A stretch of DNA of 29,179 bases from Krasilnikovozyma curviuscula (taxonomy: Eukaryota; Basidiomycota; Tremellomycetes; Cystofilobasidiales; Mrakiaceae). The notes under the pieces are model-generated. The model searched no databases, was not told the origin of the DNA, and saw nothing but the letters and a program-made list of their open reading frames with translations. Every line of letters begins with the position of its first letter. Within the stretch, counting starts at the first letter, position 1. Location of the stretch: positions 1 through 29,179 of the forward strand of contig MVAQ01000252.1 in NCBI GenBank assembly GCA_014825775.1, in the 5' to 3' direction. Both the position numbers and the translations under genes were made by a program. This document shows positions 1 through 10,462 of this stretch, in pieces.

Positions 1-964
1 GAGAAAAACAAAAGCCAAGAGTTTACTGAGTGAGTTTACGGAGTGCAGTGGGACTTACTTCTTTCGCATTTCCATACACCTCTCTTGAACTAGCAAGAAC
101 GAACCAAGGCTTGTTCTTGCCAATTTGTGACTCCATTACGTCAAGAACGTTCTGCGTTCCCCGCTCGTTGACATCCCTGCAGTCGTTTTCGTTCTCGAGG
201 CACCAGAGCACTCTCGATACAGCCGCCAAATGGAAGACGCCCACGACATCCGGAGTAAATGCTTCTTCAAGCGCTGTGGTATTACGAATGTCGAAGAGGC
301 GAACGTCCAACAAATGAGAGGCATGGGGAAATTCAGAGTGAATCGCTTCGAGTTCGTCCTGGTGAAAGATAAGATCGACAACTCTGACTGGGGTTGCTGA
401 TCCTAGTAGCCTGCGAATCAGCTCTTTTCCTGTTTGATGTGAGACGACAAATCCATTTCAAGGGCAAAAGGGGTCAGTCAATGTTCGATTTCGATCGCCA
501 GAACGAAGATGTTCCAGCTCGATACACCGCATAAACGGAACAGGTGGGGAACTCGTCTCACCTATGTTCCCGCCGCCACCAGTAATAAGGACCCTTCCCT
601 TCCTACGTTGGTTTAGTTTCGAAGATATAACATTCCGATATCTCGTGCTTGTCCAAAGCGTGTCATGTATTTTTGTTGAAGAGTTATCAGAAAGCTGAGA
701 ATCAGGTAGTGGTGACCTAATCTGCGTATGACAAGCAATGTCATCGTACAACTGCAACTGAAAGTTGAGTTATTCAAAAGGGTCTCAGAATTGATAGTGG
801 AAATGAATTCAACTTTGAGGTGTTCTTACTCTCTGTATTCCAAGGGTTCGTATCATCGTTGCTAGCCCAAATATCAGAACCAGCATCTCAAGAGCCTTTG
901 CCGTGCGGCGGCCAGTAAAGAACGTTCTTCTTCGTAACGGCCAAGTTGATTTAGTAGAAAGCAT
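1..964 (-). CDS. NAD-dependent epimerase/dehydratase (extended SDR), membrane-anchored, 3' part outside window
   Basis: Partial gene on the minus strand. Exons read as 964-830, 757-562 and 429 to about 59; a GTAAGT donor near 58 opens an intron that leaves the window. About 240 residues are visible. The start ATG at 964 opens a short basic N-terminus, then a hydrophobic segment (MLVLIFGLATMI, about residues 27-38) that would act as a signal anchor. The Rossmann fold follows with the nucleotide motif TGGGGNIG, an acidic residue at the end of strand 2 (RVVDL, favouring NAD), HLAA, the N-x-x-GT-x-N helix (NERGTQNVLD) and the SSREVYG segment carrying the catalytic Ser region. The catalytic YxxxK is expected just outside the window. 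These are hallmarks of extended short-chain dehydrogenases acting on nucleotide sugars, such as UDP-glucose epimerases and UDP-glucuronate decarboxylases; an N-terminal anchor is known in UXS-type Golgi enzymes. The exact substrate is not determined. Confidence 0.85.
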
Positions 965-2325
965 GATGCTTCGTTAGTTGGGCGGAAATCCAACCCTAAA
1001 TTTGTGGGAAAATCGAAAAAAAATATAAGCTGAAGTTGAGAATGGGCTCTACTGCTACAACAAGTGGTTGTTACAACAGACACAGTAAACGGTACCCAAT
1101 ATCTCAGTTCTTCCAAACGTTCTGCCCGTGTCTCCCTGGATAGTAGTTCTTAAAACTTACAATTGAAGGTGTTCCCAATTGGAATCGAGATAGGGGCGGG
1201 CACCAATTCCAGCACGCAAGCCATGTTTTATTCGGCTCCGAGCGCCTAGAATTCCAATTGGCAACAGTCCCGAACGCAACTTTAGAATAAAATAAAAAGA
1301 ACTTCGTAATCTTTTACAACCAAGTTCTCCTTGGCTTTCCAAATTCTATCCAAAAGTTAGATATATATGTCATGGTCTACTGAAATTCTGCAGGGCTAGG
1401 TCCTCTGAGGTGCATGCACCATCAGTTCTTGAATCAAGGTGGTTTGTATTATGAACGTAATAGAAGTGTATGGAGCTAAGTATGCTGAGTAGTTAGGGTC
1501 AATGCCTTCCATGTAGTCTTCCAGGGCTTTGAAGAAGTCTCTCAGGGTTCAGACGAGAGTAACCAGAATAGTGGTAAAGATGCCTGAAGCTGTGAACGTC
1601 AGATCCATTGAAATGTTTGTGTATTTAAACGCGAGCATACATAAAGCTTCCTCTACCATTTCCAAACAAGGAATCAACCTTAAAGCATTGAAAGGTGGTG
1701 TCGAGTCATGTAGTTCGTTAGAAGGTGTTTTCTACATTGGGAGGTACTGAGACCCGATGAACGGCAGGTAAGCCGCAACTATCGTGCGTGGTTTTCTCTC
1801 TATAAAAGAAAGACCATACGCATTAGAATAAAATGACATCTTACTTGTTACAAGGTATGGCTCTATTCCGAAAGAAGATTTCATGATTCTGGTAGAACCT
1901 GATTCACCTATAAATCATCATCTCGAAAACTTGCTGTGCTGGGTATCTTGCCATGGACGATTTGAATGGGTTTTGAATGAGCTCAATTTCTTCCAAACAA
2001 ATATATATTTAAATGGAACTATCAGCCGTCCTACATGACAAAAGTGGTTGATCTCCGTTGATAAAAGCACTGTTTGCGAAGATTATCAGATAGATGCCTT
2101 CAGATTTAAGCAATGCTACTTGTGGCGCAAGTTGTACGGTGTTCTAAAAATCAATTCGAACTGAGTTCCATTTGGAAAATGCGCAAGACGATAACACCAG
2201 TAGAATTTTGACTATTCCTTCTTCCGATTCAAGTTTCTATTCGCAGGGATTGTCAAGTGATTTGTGAGGGTAAAGTCACATTAGATGTTCCTGTATATTA
2301 ACAACGCCGTACAACTTGTTTCTGT
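965..2325. other. Intergenic stretch without recognisable gene
   Basis: No ORF here shows family resemblance or a chain of splice-compatible exons. A single TTGGGCGG (978-985) lies 14 bp upstream of the epimerase start and resembles the element repeated in the metabolic cluster, but it is isolated. The 73-codon ORF at 1529-1750 looks like chance. Confidence 0.5.
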
Positions 2326-2901
2326 ATGGATTCAGCTATCAACCTTCATCATCGACTCTTTCTCATGATTTACAGACTTCTTTTTCCACAAACAACAGTA
2401 GTCCCAACTCTTCCAACCGTCGTATTCTCATTAGACCTGCCCAGAGAGCCATACACCTCATGTCACCTACCAGTACCACCCGCCTTTGTGGAGGTTGCAG
2501 AGAGTGCCGTGCTTGAACAAGTACCATTCTATTCTTTCATGAATGGAGACGCTTCCTCATGGATCTCAACTGTGATTCAAGAAGTCACTTTCCAAGCTGC
2601 GACTCAGAAAGCAGTTGTTGACTTAGTTGATGGAAGCAGGGTCGTGCTGTGTTTGAGGGTTGGAGCCAAAGAAGTATTTCAGAGTGTCGTAGAGAATGTG
2701 ATGATAGCGGAAAACTTAGTCAAAGATTTTTCAGCCCGAGACGGAAACGCACCACTGGTACCGCTAGCATGTCTTTTTCTACGACATCAACAGCTCCCTT
2801 ACAACCAAAACACTGAAGCTCGCAGGTACTACGACAGGGCAAGAGCTATGATGATTGATGAATACAGGAGGGACGTTTTAGTACAGATGAAAGAACTGTA
2901 G
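2326..2901 (+). CDS. Hypothetical protein, 191 aa
   Basis: An uninterrupted ATG-to-TAG frame of 191 codons, long for this AT-rich, intron-dense DNA. No family was recognised. The N-terminal 50 residues are hydrophobic and irregular. From about residue 48 the composition becomes protein-like, with alternating charged and aliphatic residues, and the last third is basic and helical (ARRYYDRARAMMIDEYRRDV), which could be the real conserved part. The first part may be intron or UTR read-through, since neighbouring genes average one intron per 150 bp of coding sequence. It could be a genuine orphan gene, a degenerated gene, or chance; I lean slightly to real coding in the 3' half. Confidence 0.4.
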   Translation: MDSAINLHHRLFLMIYRLLFPQTTVVPTLPTVVFSLDLPREPYTSCHLPVPPAFVEVAESAVLEQVPFYSFMNGDASSWISTVIQEVTFQAATQKAVVDLVDGSRVVLCLRVGAKEVFQSVVENVMIAENLVKDFSARDGNAPLVPLACLFLRHQQLPYNQNTEARRYYDRARAMMIDEYRRDVLVQMKEL

Positions 2902-4546
2902 GCAGCATTTACTCACTTTATTGTTGAACTGGTTCGCTAGTTAGCCCCTAAAAGACTTTTCTTGCTGACATGCTACGTGTACTCATAGGCTCCCACCAAA
3001 CTTTCTTATATGGATCACACAGTCTCAATTAGAACTCGCTCGCTGTCAGCGGGACGTTATGATCCCATGCAACACATTTATTCCAACATATATTCAATCA
3101 TACTTGGAGCAGCGGAAAGGCAGGATATCATCTGTAATCATGACACCAAAGAACAACGTTGTCCCAAATTTTACTACTAGTTCAACCACTATAAAATCAG
3201 ATCTGTGCACCATGATCTCCTTGGCAGCAGACCTTTTGTCCTTGCACAAAAATGTGGCTTTAATCAATGTTGGTGAGTACTACTGAAAATCTTTCTTCAG
3301 TCCTCCATCGCAAAAATCTAACAACTACGCCGAAACATACATTTATGTATATGTTTATGGGCTTTAAATTGCTAAAATAAGAGGTTAGTGTTAAAGAAGA
3401 TCCAGCGACAATGGCACCTCAAATTAGGCGGATTGCTAGTCTTGAGGGCTTCTTAGAAAAATTATGGAAGTATGAAGAGGAACGCAGGCGCGAAGAGAGT
3501 GAAGAGGAGCTAATAAAAAAAGTGTACGGTAGAACTTGGACCTCGAATTCACTGAGAGATGACGAGGTCGAAAAGCTCAGAACTCATTATCGGCCAACGA
3601 TCGGGAGTCCTCTGAAACATTCATAATCATCAGCTAAAGTTAAGAACAATTAGGTGTGGGCTTAATGTTTTGTAATGCTTTACAAGCTTAGAGTGGGTGT
3701 ATGTTCTGCTTGCAAATGTGATAATGTGATTACATATTACCACAGGGTATCGCTGGGCAGAAAGCAATTTCATACCAAGTAACTTCTAATTTTCAATGGT
3801 AAGATTAGGGTTTTAAAGGGTACAAATAGAGGTGCTTGCTGTGATGACTTAAGTTCTCCCACGAGAGAGTAAACAACGAACAGATTAGGGTACGTCCGCG
3901 CAGCAAGTGCCCCCGGGATTTTGTGTCTGCACTAATATTTCTACATCGGCATGCAAACAAAACCAAGAAATTATCCAACCATCTTTACGCCATACATAGA
4001 GAAGATACAAACCAAGTCAAAGATAACAATAAAAGGAAGTGACATCTTGTCTATTCAGAAAGTGAGGTAAAAAACGAAGTCATTCCGAATGCGGAAGAGC
4101 GCCTCGGGCTTGCCCTCTCACTCCAGTCCTTTTCACAGTCACTTTCAACATTTCGTCGGGCATCAAAGCGCTTATTGAAGAGGTAGAAGGAGCTGTACGA
4201 ATAGAGTACAGACAACGTAATATTACGAAAGAATTAGAATGAGTCAAGGAACCGAAACGCTCAACACTTACTGGGAAGCAAATAGTGGAGGTGTCGCGAA
4301 GTTGTTTACCTCCACTACCCTACCCGATACGTCTGACACGGCTGCTGAATTGTAAGCACGGCTCAAACATGTTTATAATCTTTCTCATAAGTTCGGCTTT
4401 ACTGAAGTCCTTGCCTGTGAAATGTATATATATATATATATTGCTAGCGTGTGCTCCGGCTGAGCTCTTTTTACACACCACGAAAGATTTGACTTCCTTG
4501 TCTCCGGCCGACTCTGCGTCTATCAGTTTCTCAACCCTCAACGCCA
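2902..4546. other. Largely non-coding stretch with one small ORF and a TA microsatellite
   Basis: The only ORF worth noting is 3411-3626 (+), 71 codons from an ATG in good context (gacaATGG). It encodes a highly charged helical peptide with a Glu/Arg-rich run (YEEERRREESEEELIKK). It resembles no family I recognise and could be a small orphan gene. A short (TA)n tract lies at about 4425-4440 in the cupin upstream region. Nothing else was supported. Confidence 0.35.
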
Positions 4547-5280
4547 ATGTCTCCCTCAACCCTACCAGCTCCTCGAAGAGTCGTTACTGTCAATGACAGC
4601 CAAGGCAAAGCAGTGGTGCTTGTGGATGAGCCGGTCAACATGTTTCCATTTAACGAACAGATCCATCTTGGCGTCAGCTGGCAGACCAAAGAAGTTCCAG
4701 TCATCTTCAAGGGTGAAGATGAAGGAAAAAATCCACTTGCAGGTATTGCCCCAACAGGAAGTGAGTGTGTGGTGTCTTCAAATTCGACAGATTATAACAG
4801 CGTCTTGACTTCTCAATACTCTCCACTGTTCTTGATTGTTTCTAGCTACCTCCTTCTTCAAGTTCTTGGACATGGCTCCTGGAGCTAGCTTCCCACCTCA
4901 CATTACCAAGTCCCTGGGTGAGTGACAGGAATATTCTTGATCCGTGCTTCGATATGCTGAACCTCTGTCACTATCTTCTACTGGGACGTTCATATGAAGA
5001 CTACGGTGTTCTTCTATCAGGAGAGATGCCCATGGAGTTATCTGATGGTAAGAAGGTATATCTCAAGGCAGGCGACGTGATGGTTCTTCAGGGCACACTG
5101 CATGGCTGGGCGAACGAAGGAACAGAATGGGCCCGTACGCGCATTGTTCCTTGACACCCCTAATTCTTCCATCCTGCTAATAAAAGGTATTCATGTCTTG
5201 AAGGTCTCTTAGCCGTTCAACTTCCTGCAGTAGAGACACTTGTCGACGGCAAACTATTGCCAGGATTCCACATGGAGTAA
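4547..5280 (+). CDS. Cupin-domain protein, 165 aa
   Basis: Four exons: 4547-4760, 4846-4917, 5000-5134 and 5204-5280, with introns of 69-85 bp; all phases agree and the product is 165 aa. It is a single-domain cupin. The first conserved block reads PPHITKSLDYGVLLSGE, where the usual HxH metal pair is reduced to HxT. The second block reads GDVMVLQGTLHGWANEG, keeping the His and Asn of cupin motif 2 but with Gln in place of the usual Pro. The C-terminus (LLPGFHME) is clean. Small fungal cupins of this shape are known next to catabolic and secondary-metabolism genes and may act as isomerases, dioxygenases or decarboxylases; the activity here cannot be assigned. Two introns end in AAG, as do several others in this window. 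The upstream region lacks the TCGCCCAA element seen in the nearby cluster. Confidence 0.85.
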
Positions 5281-5959
5281 ACCCATCACCAGTAACTTGG
5301 TGAGGAAGGATGTGCGTTGTAGCAGTCGTTGATGTCTGAGAATAGTAAAAATTGCAGTCAAGTTTAGCAAAATGATAAGCATAAGTATGTCTTTATTTAG
5401 TTGAAAATCCCCGAATATGTGTAACAGTTGGCTCATGGAGACCTAGCCTCGAAGATACATTCACTTCACCAAATTGAGCTTCACTTCATTTATCCAACAA
5501 CTAATCAATTTCATCGTCCTGTAACTTTGAATATTTCTTCTCTTCATTAGAGATGCTCGTCGAGATAATGATGACGAAAATTTTGGTCTGAAAAGCTCTC
5601 ATTTTTCAATCATCATCTATTGAATGAACTAAACTTGCAACCTCGCGTGGTGTATGTTTTACACTCGTTTGAATTGAAACAACTTTCCTCTAGTACTCTG
5701 CTATATCCACCTTCACCTCGTGCGAGGAACTAGATGTATTTAGAATAGAGATGTTGTAGCTTGGCTAACTCTTTTTGACAACTGAAAATAATAGTCCTCT
5801 GCCCTCTGTTTCTGACACTCAAGTTTTAGCGTGGGTTTCTCCAAAAAACCAGTTTCACACAGCCAGAGGGGTCTAGCAAAAATACTAAAGGGCGTCTGTG
5901 TCAGATACAAACCAACTCCATTGGAAATGGTACTGATTCTAAGCTACTACTTCGCCGCA
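5281..5959. other. Intergenic, no gene seen
   Basis: Between the cupin stop and the recognisable end of the FAD monooxygenase relic. No ORF has family resemblance. The 82-codon plus-strand ORF at 5831-6079 overlaps the relic on the opposite strand and is judged spurious. Confidence 0.5.
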
Positions 5960-6850
5960 TGCTCCGCTGTGCCCCTCAATGAACTTTCTTCATCATATCT
6001 GGGCTCACTGCAACCTCGCTGCCGAAGTCAACATCTCTTTCTCAAGCTCCTCCACCGCTTTCTCCCACCATATTCCTGAATAACTAAACTAGACAGATCG
6101 GTGGAAGGGGAAGCGTCGGGAGCAAGAGAGATTTCGACGCCATTGATACCCGCGAAGTTTGAGACCATGTCTGTCACAAGCCTGCGAGTGTGCGATCATG
6201 CTCTGTCAGTTCCTAAGTCTACATCTACGGTTGATAATCCATCATTGGCGAATTAGAGGTAGAAGGTGCCATCAGAGAACTCAGTGAGCGCGCAAAGCCT
6301 GGAGCTCCACTTGATGGTTCTTGGATCACATGCGTCGCAGAGGAGATAACGGAGAGTCGAACGGTCAATTTCGGGGTAGGACATATTTGGGCTATCTGTC
6401 GACAGTTCATCAGTATGAGGTTTGACCAAGCGAGATTTAAGTAAGTAGAGGATGGTCAGCTCACCCTCAGTACTATTATGCTCATACACTAGCTGTCCGG
6501 CCAAGGTCTAGTACTTCGAATTTCGATGTCACAACTGATATAGCCCACAATATCATACTGTATTTTTTCTAATAAGAGCAATGAAACCGCTTACCCTCTG
6601 CAGCTGTGCACCTTCGTTCACATGGTCCATCCAAAGTAAACCAGCAGAGCCGAGCGCTTTTCCCCCGTCTTCTTGTGCATATCAAGCATACCCCCAATAC
6701 ATGCCTCGATTCGAAGGAATCATCGAGCTCGTACGACGTTGAGTTGGGGATACCGAGACGGAGTTGATGGAGCTGGGGCGCAAGGCCCTGCACCACGAAT
6801 CACTGTTCTTGGGTGCTGGATCTCAGGTGAGGTGAACTGAAGAAAGAACA
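5960..6850 (-). pseudogene. Decayed FAD-dependent monooxygenase
   Basis: Family blocks of aromatic-ring-hydroxylase-type flavoprotein monooxygenases occur in correct order on the minus strand but in different frames and with stops. Near 6810 is HPRTVIRGAGPC, from the GxGxxG FAD-binding start. In another frame from about 6790 is YELDDSFESRHVLG, then in a third frame near 6690 GMLDMHKKTGE, equivalent to the GGTLDLH block. The frame at about 6390-6250 holds EIDRSTLRYLL, IKWSSRL and DGTFYL, followed by a TAA. Next comes a degraded copy of the GADGAWS block in which the Trp codon is TGA, then RRLVTDMVSNFAGINGVEISL. Near 6030 a further frame gives WEKAVEELEKEML. At least two stops and three frame changes cannot all be explained by introns. 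It was probably a member of the neighbouring metabolic gene set that has been lost. Confidence 0.8.
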
Positions 6851-7446
6851 GAGGATCGGGGACTAAATGCTGAATATGACAAGAAAATAAGTCCAAGAGA
6901 GGTAACGGAGCTAGATTGGCGGAATTGCATTTCAGCGAGCAAGTCGCGGGGCTACAGGTCGGTAGCGGAGGTTCATGCAAGAATATTCAGTGCTTGAATA
7001 AAGAACAAGGGAGAAAGGAAGACGTAAGGGCGGCAATGTTCGCATGTAATGTGCAGTCGAGGAGAAAGGGTGGCTGCGATGGGGCCTTGGCGTGCCGGCG
7101 GGCCTGTGTCGTGCATGCGCCTTCGGGGGTTATGGTACATTATTTTGTTCAAGAAGAGAAGAATCGACCGACATTCTGCTGGGCTTGCGAATGCTTTAAA
7201 AACCTTCCAGGATGCACCATTTTTTTGGGGGGGGGGGGATTAGGAACGATAGTTCGATGAAGGCCGATGAGGTCGTGGCAAGTACATGGATCTCCAAACA
7301 AAAGTTAGTTACTTCAATGCAGATTGTGCTATCTCTTATAGGCTCTGTTATGATGCAGCAAGAAAGCAATTAAAGATCCGATAAAAAATAAATGAATTTG
7401 GGAGCAGAAATAATTCAGTTGAGCCCCTGGATGCTAACTCTCACAA
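6851..7446. other. Former promoter region with a 12-base G run
   Basis: Lies between the divergent FAD monooxygenase relic and the Zn2Cys6 gene. It carries a T7-G12 homopolymer at about 7210-7228. ORFs of 64-114 codons on the plus strand (6916-7260) are low-complexity, Gly/Cys/Arg-rich reading and are not credible genes. Confidence 0.5.
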
Positions 7447-10278
7447 ATGCCTAGCAGTGGATCTTCTCAGCCTCGAAGTAAGCTGCCCATATAGCCTATG
7501 TGGGTGATTCTGATCGTTTTCTCAGCTTTCCTCATACCTTCTCTCCTTCACTAGCTGCTGGAGTGCGACCCCACCGCTCGAAAAAAGAACGGCCATGCGA
7601 TACTTGTCAGTACGACTAGCTTTATTTATTTATTTTATCGATTTTCGAGGGTGCAACCTAAAACCTACTTTATTCCGTGATAATCAAGGTCGGAAACGAA
7701 AGCACCTTTGTATGATCGGAGTGAGAGGACAACCATGCCGAGCCTGCCAAACATTGAACAAGGCGTGCACCTTCAACCTTCCACCTAGGCCAAAGCGTGG
7801 GCCCAAAGGTAAAGAGCCTGAGATTGCTCAGCAGAAGCCACCATCTACAATTTTAGCTCAACATGCAATAGAAAACGTAAGCCTCAATGACATAGTTAAG
7901 CATTTGTTAAAGCAGGACTAAATCGGCTCAATTTGTTGTTCTAGAGCGAAGAAGATACTTGGGATTCAATAGTAGTTAACCTACAACAAGATGGAGTAGT
8001 GGATGATAATGGTTCAGAGGAAGAGGTAACAATATCGACTGACTGCTGACTTGTCACCACCACTAACGAAGGGGCTTTAATTTCCACCAGAGCAACGAAC
8101 CTATTGATGCTGAAGGCGAAATTGACTACGAGAGTCACTTTTTAGGATCAGGTTCATTCATGGGATTGACTATTGGAGACCTCAACACTGCGTCTTCGTT
8201 CCCTTCATCAGAAGTCTCTCATTTTCGCCAGGTCTCTCGAGATATATCCAACCCAGTCTGGTTTATGCAAAATCAGTCCTTTATCTATGGTCACGTGGCA
8301 CCTGAAATTACTCAACAAGCATATCAAAACTCCTGTCAGACTGCTCGAGTATCGTTTCCGGCAGAAGCTTTAAAATTGTGAATTGAATTAATTCCCTTAA
8401 TCCTACATGTTAACCATAAAGAATCTCAACTCTGCGTTTCTTTTGCAGGTTCTTTGAAAGAACTCTTCCAGCGTGGCCAATTCTCAACGCCGTTCGATTA
8501 GAAGCTTTGTGCAGAGCACGGGAAGGACCAGCAAAGCAGCGATTTCCCCATTCACTCCTTACTGGTATATTGGCACATTCTACGTCATACATCTCTTCAA
8601 TTCGACCACACCACAAGGAGCTTTGGCGGCAAGGTCTTGCTGCCCTGGAAGCAGAATACCAACAACCTCGACTGCAAACCATACAACTTGCCATTCTTGT
8701 CATCACATCAAGACCAAACGAGAACAATGGGCAGAACACAATTGCACTCTCCAGAGTAAGCATTTCACCAAATGTCTTCAAACTGCGTCTGACTTCTCCG
8801 ATTCTCATTTGTTTATACACCCGAAGGCGATTGGAGCTGCTCAACTACTGGGACTTCACATGGATCCTTCTAAATGGAAGCTTCCTCGATGGGAAAGATC
8901 TGTACGAAAAAGAGTGTGGTGGACATTAATGATTCATGATAAGTGGAGAGCACTGCTGCATGGTAGGCCTAGCTGGTCAGTTGATTTGCCTTTTTTGTCA
9001 CTTACTGAAGCTTAAGCGGATTATGATCTCTCAGTATCCACTCTGGGAGCTTCAATGTTTCGCTTCCAACCATTTATGATGCTGATTGGGGAGAGAATGC
9101 TTCTCCTGGTCAAGTTCACTCATTTGAGTCATTCATCGGAATGTGTAGAATGACACTACTTGTAGAGTAATAACATGGACAAATCTTGATGCTTTTAACA
9201 GTGGGACTTTCCGTTCTAACCACGAATCTTTCGCTTGCATCTACCAGTACTCTTCTATCTGAAATTCACCACGGTCATAGAGTGAACCCGCGGGGAGAAA
9301 TTTCTCGGATCATAGCAATTGAATCGGTAATCAATGGATTTGAAAGCTTGATCAACGAATTGCCTGCCGACTCGGATACCGTCCCAACAGGAGTCAGTGA
9401 GTACATTCCTATCCTTCTAAGTGATCATGTTAGTTAGATCTGACTGAGTACACTCTCACCCTGTATTTCGACTCTCAGAATCGATGCGATTATCCTGTCT
9501 TGGGATGTTCGTTGTACTTTCTCGGCTGATTTTGGAAGCCGCCGTAGAGACCTCTACCTGGCAGCTTCAATTAGCCCTTCATAAGGCAATCAAAGCCTGT
9601 CAAGATCTGATAAACTTTATTACCCATTTGCCCGAGCATAGTTTCTTGCAGTTCTGGTTGCCCTGTAAGACTCGTCTTCTGCCTACCGTTGTCCATCCAT
9701 CTGTTTTCTGATAGTCGCAACGAAAATATTTTCTCTTTTAGATTCGTCTTACCATCTTTCTAATTGTGCTGGTCTATTGGTCCAAGTTCATATCAACGCG
9801 TCACGTATGGACGCCAGCTTCCAGCAGCTAGCTAAAGACTCTCTCCAAGCCTTGTTTACAATTACCGCAATCATGATTACTTACTACCGCTTGGGCTGGG
9901 ATGTTGCCCATGCAGCACTTGCTAGGCTGCAGACGCTGTTGGCGTTCACGGTCAGAGAATGTCCATCACTGAACTCAGTCAGAGATGAGATCTGCAATGC
10001 GAGAGTTTCGGCACCACATCACCGTGAGTTCAAGAAGCTTTCGTAGCCCTTCCTGTACTTGAATTTGTTGTTGCAATAACTTACAGGGTGCCTTTCCTAT
10101 CTCAGCTACTAATCCATCTCAGTATGATGGAGTTGACAGGTTGGCGCCACTAGACGGAATTCTGGGAGCTCAAAATCCGCAGTTATTCATTAACGATAAT
10201 CCGTTCATCAATATCACTGACGAGAATATCAGCGATTGGATGCAGATGGTTGCGGATATTTGTGGGCAGGTCCAGTGA
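7447..10278 (+). CDS. Zn(II)2Cys6 fungal transcription factor, 666 aa
   Basis: Twelve exons: 7447-7477, 7555-7605, 7689-7876, 7945-8025, 8091-8377, 8449-8755, 8827-8975, 9050-9166, 9248-9396, 9479-9664, 9742-10023 and 10106-10278. All phases close and give 666 aa. The binuclear zinc cluster is at residues 25-54 (PCDTCRKRKHLC, then PCRACQTLNKAC; Cys 25, 28, 35, 44, 47, 54) and is split by intron 2 inside the fourth residue of the motif. A basic linker (RPKRGPKG) follows, then an acidic stretch. The fungal-specific regulatory domain (Fungal_trans, PF04082) shows LLGLHMDPSKW, RKRVWWTLMIHDKW and HGRPS at about 318-365 and IGMCRMTLLVE downstream. It would act in the nucleus as a pathway regulator. 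It ends tail-to-tail with the MFS permease, 184 bp away, and is the closest regulator to genes sharing the TCGCCCAA promoter element, so it is a candidate to bind it (inference). Confidence 0.9.
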
Positions 10279-10462
10279 ATTTTAGATACAAAAACTTCAG
10301 TGCGTCTATAGTAACAATGTGTAATCCCAGTATATTCCAGTGCTGAAGTATCAAAGTGCATGTGTACATATTCTTTGACAATGTGCTTACGCCGTAGTAC
10401 TGCAACTCCAGAAAGATTGACAGAAAGAAAACGACGATTAACATCATTGGACGCTTCGACAT

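Noticed and set aside
3800..3895. Interstitial GATTAGGGT sequences as possible old telomere repeats
   Set aside because: Only two isolated single units, compatible with chance.
6916..7260. Plus-strand Cys/Gly-rich ORFs
   Set aside because: They cross the G12 run, have no domain, and lie in the former promoter of the FAD monooxygenase relic.
8410..8844. 144-codon minus-strand ORF
   Set aside because: It is the antisense shadow of exon 6 of the Zn2Cys6 regulator, whose plus-strand reading matches the family and whose phases close.
8976..9247. Apparent in-frame stops in the middle of the Zn2Cys6 gene, suggesting a pseudogene
   Set aside because: Introns 8976-9049 and 9167-9247 with GT-AG ends remove the stops and restore the family sequence (NVSLPTIYDADW, IGMCRMTLLVE).
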